This document shows, in pieces, positions 60,062 to 64,000 of a stretch of DNA of 64,000 nt. This stretch comes from Tritrichomonas musculus (Eukaryota; Parabasalia; Tritrichomonadida; Tritrichomonadidae), in contig JAPFFF010000002.1 of NCBI GenBank assembly GCA_039105265.1, positions 3,658,001 through 3,722,000 of the forward strand. Direction: 5' to 3'. The position numbers and the translations under genes are program-made. A model generated the notes under the pieces. The model had not been told where the DNA came from, ran no database searches, and saw only the letters and a program-made list of their open reading frames with translations. The stretch's first letter is position 1; each line of letters starts with the position of its first letter.

Positions 60062-60559
60062 CTAGAAATCGATTGTATCAATCTCAACTTCGGGGGTTAG
60101 AGTCGTTTCACTAGGAGGAACATTTATAGTCATATGGGTGTTGAGTAGTTTTTGGGTCATATACATGGAGATACTTAAATTTAGGTTATCGAATATTAGT
60201 TTACGCAATAGGGATATACGTTTATGAGGTTCCACGTTGGATACTGCATCGATTACATCCTTTGATGAGACATATTGGATCAATCGGTCGTGATCCTTAA
60301 TATCCAAAAACTTGCTTCGATTGAATATATGGGTTCGATTTAAGCGAGAATGGGGATGTTCAATAGATGGTTCGCTCACACTCAACAAAGTTGTCTCAGG
60401 AGGTGAGTCGCTTCGAACGAAATTCTTAGGCTGTACCGTTGTGCTTGGATTAGGAGATGGCTGTTTATGGTTCATACGTTTAATCAAATGCTTGACATCT
60501 TGGCACAAATCGGTGATACCATTTAAAATTTTTAATAGTATATCAGTGTCAATTTCCAT
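60062..60559 (-). CDS. Unknown 165-residue protein upstream of the polymerase
   Basis: Helix-rich ends around a proline/serine-rich middle: MEIDTDILLKILNGITDLCQ, then SPNPSTTVQPK, then KDVIDAVSNVEPHKRISLLR with LIFDNLNLSISMYM. It lies 70 bp upstream of the polymerase in the same direction. Terminal proteins of protein-primed replicons often sit just before the polymerase, so it is a candidate, but nothing in the sequence proves this. Confidence 0.55.
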   Translation of the reverse strand: MEIDTDILLKILNGITDLCQDVKHLIKRMNHKQPSPNPSTTVQPKNFVRSDSPPETTLLSVSEPSIEHPHSRLNRTHIFNRSKFLDIKDHDRLIQYVSSKDVIDAVSNVEPHKRISLLRKLIFDNLNLSISMYMTQKLLNTHMTINVPPSETTLTPEVEIDTIDF

Positions 60560-60711
60560 TTATACAAAATAAAATATTATTTTAACAAATTTAGGTTACT
60601 GGTGGAATGTGATTGGTAGTAAGAGAGTCCCTTTAGTATGACCTTCAGTACAACCTTCAGTACAACCTTTAGGATAACCTTTAGTATGACCTTTCGTAGT
60701 AAGTACCCCTA

Positions 60712-61036
60712 GCCTTCTAAACTAGGGCAATAGTGGCAGTCATAAGTGAACATCTATATAGTCCCATGATGCTGATCAATTATTCCTAGTTATGAGTATC
60801 AGTTAGTGTCAATTCAAAAATAGTTAGATGGCCTTCTAAATTAGGGCAGTGGTGTCGGTCATGAGTGATCATAAGTGAACATCAATGTGGCCCTATGATG
60901 CTGACCACTTATTCCTAGTTATGAGTATCAGTTAGTGTCAATTCAAAAATAGTTAGATGACCTTCTAAATTAGGGCAGTGGTGTCGGTCATAAATGAATT
61001 TCTATTTGACCTTCGAACGGAACAACCATCACTACT
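60712..61036 (-). repeat. Right 325-bp terminal inverted repeat of nested Maverick
   Basis: The inverted copy of 42,062-42,386. I found no difference reading base by base. Just inside it lies a short run of diverged tandem words, CTTTAGTATGACC/CTTCAGTACAACC (about 60,630-60,700), absent at the left end. Confidence 0.92.
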
Positions 61037-61042
61037 ATCCTT
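61037..61042. repeat. Right ATCCTT target duplication of nested Maverick
   Basis: Follows the right end of the nested element directly and is identical to 42,056-42,061. Confidence 0.9.
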
Positions 61043-62166
61043 GCATTTTGCATCATTAATATAGCACAATCAATATCATTATTTTGTTTAGGAACACGAT
61101 TATATCTCATTGGATATTTCTGATTAATGCCTTGTGATTTCAAGAATTTATTTATTATTTTACCGATATCTGGGTATGCTTTCATGTTTGAATCATATAC
61201 ACCGATATCTTTATTGCCATTATCGATTACTATTAATATCCAATGTTCCTCTAGTTCAGCAGGAATTACAATGCAATCATAATAATCAATTGGTTTCTTA
61301 TTAAACTGTGGAGCTTTACTAAGATACTCAAAGAGAGAGTCCACTGCTTCTTGTTTCGGATTCTCATATAGATAATAAAACCAATCAGGAGGAAATAAGG
61401 CTACATGTCCTATTCTTTTCACCTTTTTTCCTTTTTCTACTAATAGTTTTAGATATGGATATACTTCTTTTGATTCTAATTGCGAATTATTATCAGTGAT
61501 TGCATTATAATCAATAAATTGGTCTAGATCCATTGGAGGTGTTGGTGGTCTTGATGTGTGCCTTGATGTTTGTTTTGATGATTGAGGGGATGTTTGTGGG
61601 GGTGGGGGAGGAGATGGCGCTCTTGATGTACCGCTTGATGATAATGTAGATGTTTGAGAAGAAGACGATGAAGATACCAACTTTTTAAGTATAGGTTTGG
61701 CCGAAGACGATGACTTTTTCTGAAAGATTGTTTTGTTTTGTGATGGCTCTTCTTGAGGTGGCGGTAATGCATCATCATGCTCTGGCTTCACCCATTTTGC
61801 ATGTCTTTTTGGTTTGGGCTTATAATATTTTATGAACTTAAATGCAGCATTATTGTCACTTTGCACCTTCCCATATTTAATGAAATAACGCCAAGCAGAT
61901 TTAGCATTAGGCGATCCTTTATAGGCCAAAATTTCACCACTAAAACGTTCTCTAAATAATTTGCCCTTCATATTATTCGCAAATATTTCTAATTCATCCC
62001 TAAACCCCTTTGCTGGTATCCAATTATAGGGCACTAAACATGTCACATAATTATTTGTGATATCTATATATTTAAAATTGTGTTCTCTTTTCAAATCTGC
62101 AACTTTTTGATTTGTTATAGGTGGATTAAAACGAATTTGACCTTGAATAATTATTATATCTGACAT
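61037..62166 (-). pseudogene. Ulp1/adenovirus-type cysteine protease gene, split by the nested Maverick
   Basis: From the ATG at 62,164-62,166 (MSDIIIIQGQIRFNPPITNQ). The N-terminal 130 residues are basic and may bind DNA (SAWRYFIKYGKVQSDN). A serine/proline-rich linker follows, and then the protease domain: GHVALFPPDWFYYL, ELEEHWILIVIDN with the catalytic histidine, IGVYDSN with the acidic partner, and NDIDCAILMMQN with the nucleophile cysteine. This is the C48/adenain arrangement used by Mavericks to mature virion proteins. The frame runs into the nested element's end, and the remaining tail lies at 41,722-42,061. Confidence 0.75.
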
Positions 62167-62182
62167 TTTGAATAAAAATAAA

Positions 62183-62494
62183 TTACGGCATTTTACGATT
62201 ATAATTGTTTTCAGAATGTGTTACCCATCGTAAATTACATAGACGGTTATCTTTACGATTACGGTTTTTATGATCGACTTCTTTTTTGTGAACAGGATCA
62301 TCGTTAGGCAAAAATTGTTTGGCAATAATAACGTGTTTTAAATAGTTTACACCATTCAAATTAACCGTCAAATAACCTTCATTATGTTTTGAATCTTTCA
62401 ATGGTTTACGTGTCTTCTTATTTCTTATGGTGAAAGGGTATTTATTTAAAATCTCATAGTCATTTATAAAGCCTTTTAATGGAACAAAGCTCAT
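62183..62494 (-). CDS. HNH endonuclease (NUMOD4/HNH type)
   Basis: 103 residues. The N-terminus resembles a NUMOD4-like strand pattern (FINDYEILNKYPFTIRNKKT). YLTVNLNGVNYLKHVIIAKQF leads into the HNH core KEVDHKNRNRKDNRLCNLRW followed by VTHSENNYNR. Such enzymes cut DNA and spread as homing genes in phage and giant viruses. The gene is small but carries the whole HNH motif. It lies 16 bp upstream of the protease gene in the same direction. TTAATTTTTG lies about 10 bp before the ATG. Confidence 0.82.
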   Translation of the reverse strand: MSFVPLKGFINDYEILNKYPFTIRNKKTRKPLKDSKHNEGYLTVNLNGVNYLKHVIIAKQFLPNDDPVHKKEVDHKNRNRKDNRLCNLRWVTHSENNYNRKMP

Positions 62495-62510
62495 TTTTCA
62501 AATACAAAAA

Positions 62511-62786
62511 TTAATCTAATGGCCGTTCACCAAATTCTTGGAAGTCATGTTTTCTCGTATTGTTATTAAGAATATATCGAATACACCAGCTGTTTCTACG
62601 AGGCACTTCTAAATGAGCATTATGACCAAATAAGCTCTTAACACACTTCATATCTTCTGGATTTTTGAAATAAATGAATGCATGACCATGATATCTGCCA
62701 TTCTCACAAGTATCCTCACATGTACATAGATAAGTGGAGTTATCTGGCAGCTCTTTAGGGTATTCATGTGTCCAGAATGTGATCAT
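62511..62786 (-). CDS. Small CRESS-type Rep (HUH endonuclease) domain
   Basis: 91 residues. GRYHGHAFIYFKNPEDMKCV has the H-x-H-hydrophobic motif II of rolling-circle Rep proteins. SLFGHNAHLEVPRRNSWCIR followed by YILNN aligns with the AHxExArG...Yc motif III region of circovirus/nanovirus Rep, and FQEFGERP resembles the [IF]E[YF]GExP ending of that domain. Only the endonuclease domain is present, with no helicase. In CRESS viruses Rep nicks the origin and starts rolling-circle replication. It is the outermost gene on this side of the outer Maverick, 16 bp from the HNH gene. Motif I is not clear. Identification is by eye. Confidence 0.55.
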   Translation of the reverse strand: MITFWTHEYPKELPDNSTYLCTCEDTCENGRYHGHAFIYFKNPEDMKCVKSLFGHNAHLEVPRRNSWCIRYILNNNTRKHDFQEFGERPLD

Positions 62787-62891
62787 ATAGTTCCTTCTTT
62801 TTCCTCACTTTTGTTTTTTGATATAAAGAAAAAAATTTAAAAATAAAAATAAAAAATAAAAATAGAGAAAAAAATTTATAAATGGCCTTGG

Positions 62892-62955
62892 TGAAATCAT
62901 TGGCGCAGTTAGGTCTGGGCGACCGTTAAGGGCGCACAGCCTAACGTATACTACT
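62892..62955 (-). repeat. Right terminal inverted repeat of outer Maverick
   Basis: 64 bp, partner of 32,813-32,876 with one mismatch. It is followed by the TCAAT target duplication at 62,956-62,960. Confidence 0.92.
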
Positions 62956-62960
62956 TCAAT

Positions 62961-64000
62961 TTTGGTAAATATTTTTTTTTGAACTTTTTAGATTTTTTCC
63001 CCTCAATTTTTTTCTTTGTATATTTGTTCACAAATAGTTGAACTTTTTAAACTTAAAATCAAAAGTCAGGCCTCCATTTTTTTGTCTCAATTTTTTTGGC
63101 ATAAATATTTTCTCACAATTTCGAAATTTTTTCATTTTTTTCTCACAAAAAAATAGATATCTTCTATGAAAAATTCTTAAAATCAAATTTTCATGAATGG
63201 AATCAAGTTTTTATTCGGAAAAATCACATAATTCCTAATCGGAAATCGCTTTCAATCTAGTAAATCCGATTCTATATCCAAATATTTACGAAAATATTAA
63301 TTCGCATTCCAAATATGATACATAATAATAATTCATATCTTGCTGACTGATGCAAAAAATATTCACAGGATATGAATTTACAAATGTTTCCGTAATTTTA
63401 TTAAGCAGAAATCATTTTTTTTTTTTAAGCTAATCAAATTGCCTCTATATCAGTGCCTTTAAACAATCAAAAAATCAAATATATATGATAATTGTCTTTC
63501 ATTATTTCATGTAGTTCATTAATTTCCTTATTTATCATTTTTTGCTTAATAAAAATTTGATTTTAATGATTTTTTTCTTAAGATTTTAAAATTGAATGAG
63601 TCAAAACTCAGGCCATTTTTGAATAGTTTACAGTACCACATTTGAATTGTTTATAAATTTCCCGCCAAATTTTTGGTCAAATATAGGTTAAAACCGGCCC
63701 GACTTTTGAGATGCAGTTTAGATTTTTTCCTCTCAATTTGGATTTTTTTAAAAAAGCAAAAAAGCATGAAAATAAGTAAATAAAATACTAAAAGAAGAAA
63801 CTATAAATATTTTAATATACATAAATAGAATTTATTAAGATTTTTCTGTTGAGAAAAAAAAATCATGAAATAATAATTAGCATTTCTTTGGGTGAGAAAA
63901 TTTAGATGCATTAAAATATGCAGTATTTCATCTAGTATAAACTATGAGTATATGCATTGAATAAGAAAAGCAATTATTTGTGTTTAATGAGCAAAAAAAT
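62961..64000. other. AT-rich host-like DNA without a supported gene
   Basis: About 1.04 kb beyond the outer Maverick. It is rich in T and A runs and TTTTTCTCACAA-like words, with no frame of convincing length or composition and no repeat shared with the rest of the window. It should be the continuation of the locus that lies left of 32,808. Confidence 0.55.

Larger units (their letters stand above)
42062..61036. mobile_element. Nested Maverick/Polinton, apparently whole (18,975 bp)
   Basis: Bounded by 325-bp inverted repeats (42,062-42,386 and 60,712-61,036) that read as identical, starting AGTAGTGATGGTTGTTCCGT, and by ATCCTT duplications. It carries the full Maverick core: packaging ATPase, double jelly-roll major capsid candidate, minor capsid-like protein, rve integrase and protein-primed DNA polymerase B, together with a fibre gene and several unknowns. 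I found no interrupted core gene. Its base composition is less AT-rich than the outer element and host. Identical ends and an exact duplication point to very recent insertion. Confidence 0.93.
32813..62955. mobile_element. Outer Maverick/Polinton, split by a second Maverick
   Basis: The ends are 64-bp inverted repeats (32,813-32,876 and 62,892-62,955) with one mismatch, starting AGTAGTATACGTTAGGCTGT. They are flanked by TCAAT at 32,808-32,812 and 62,956-62,960, a 5-bp target duplication normal for Mavericks. Removing the nested element and one copy of its 6-bp duplication leaves about 11.16 kb, short for the family. It holds fibre-like, penton-like, integrase-fragment, capsid-like, protease, HNH and Rep-like parts, but no DNA polymerase or packaging ATPase that I can see. 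It is therefore partial and broken, with a few interruptions plus the nested insertion. The near-identical ends suggest a moderately recent arrival. Confidence 0.88.

Noticed and set aside
42062-61036. CRISPR-like array from the repeated units in the element ends
   Set aside because: The units are long (about 129 bp), few, and part of terminal inverted repeats, with no short repeat-spacer pattern.
23614-62955. A single 39-kb giant Maverick from the old left end to the outer right end
   Set aside because: The end at 23,614 differs from the 62,955 end after the first bases, while 32,813 matches it over 64 bp with a TCAAT duplication.

Overview
The window is AT-rich, gene-dense and shows no spliceosomal introns. 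It reads as nuclear DNA of a parabasalid protist, most like Tritrichomonas foetus or a Trichomonas relative. The pointers are a BspA-like leucine-rich-repeat surface protein, a Pmp-like beta-helix protein, a bacterial-type radical SAM enzyme, initiator-like TCACTTTA octamers beside start codons, a mariner-type element, a Mutator-type transposase and several Maverick/Polinton elements. No database was searched; species and family calls rest on motifs and architecture.

Host part (1-19,550). In order: a BspA-like protein (minus, running off the left edge), a divergently transcribed RING plus five-UBR-box protein, tRNA-Gln(CUG), a MINDY-type deubiquitinase, a disordered protein with a possible tubby-like C-terminus, a Pmp-like beta-helix protein, an FCP1-like HAD phosphatase, a ZNF277-like zinc-finger protein, ribosomal protein eS8 (RPS8), an AmrS-like radical SAM enzyme fused to a flavodoxin domain, and a TBC1D15/GYP7-like RabGAP. 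A tyrosine-recombinase element with about 200-bp inverted repeats (12,870-14,522) and two kinds of strong foldback (14.7-14.9 kb and 15.3-15.45 kb) lie between the ribosomal and radical SAM genes.

Transposon belt (19,686-32,812). A 1.52-kb element with long terminal inverted repeats and TA duplications (Tc1/mariner type) is followed by a decayed Mutator-like transposase with short inverted repeats, then by an old, broken Maverick whose left end is near 23,614 and which holds fibre-like, integrase and capsid-like remnants.

Nested Mavericks (32,813-62,955). The outer element has 64-bp terminal inverted repeats and a 5-bp TCAAT duplication. Its own DNA is about 11.2 kb: fibre-like genes, a candidate penton-like gene, an integrase fragment, a capsid-like gene, a Ulp1/adenovirus-type cysteine protease, an HNH endonuclease and a small CRESS-type Rep (HUH) domain. 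A second, whole-looking Maverick (42,062-61,036; 18,975 bp) is inserted inside its protease gene. It has 325-bp inverted repeats that I read as identical and a 6-bp ATCCTT duplication. It carries the full core set: packaging ATPase, major capsid protein, minor capsid-like protein, integrase, protein-primed DNA polymerase B, and a modular fibre. Many of its genes, and one or two of the outer element's, carry a T-rich TTATTTTTG-like motif 5-15 bp before the ATG, which looks like an element-encoded promoter signal.

The last kilobase (62,961-64,000) is AT-rich host-like DNA with no supported gene.
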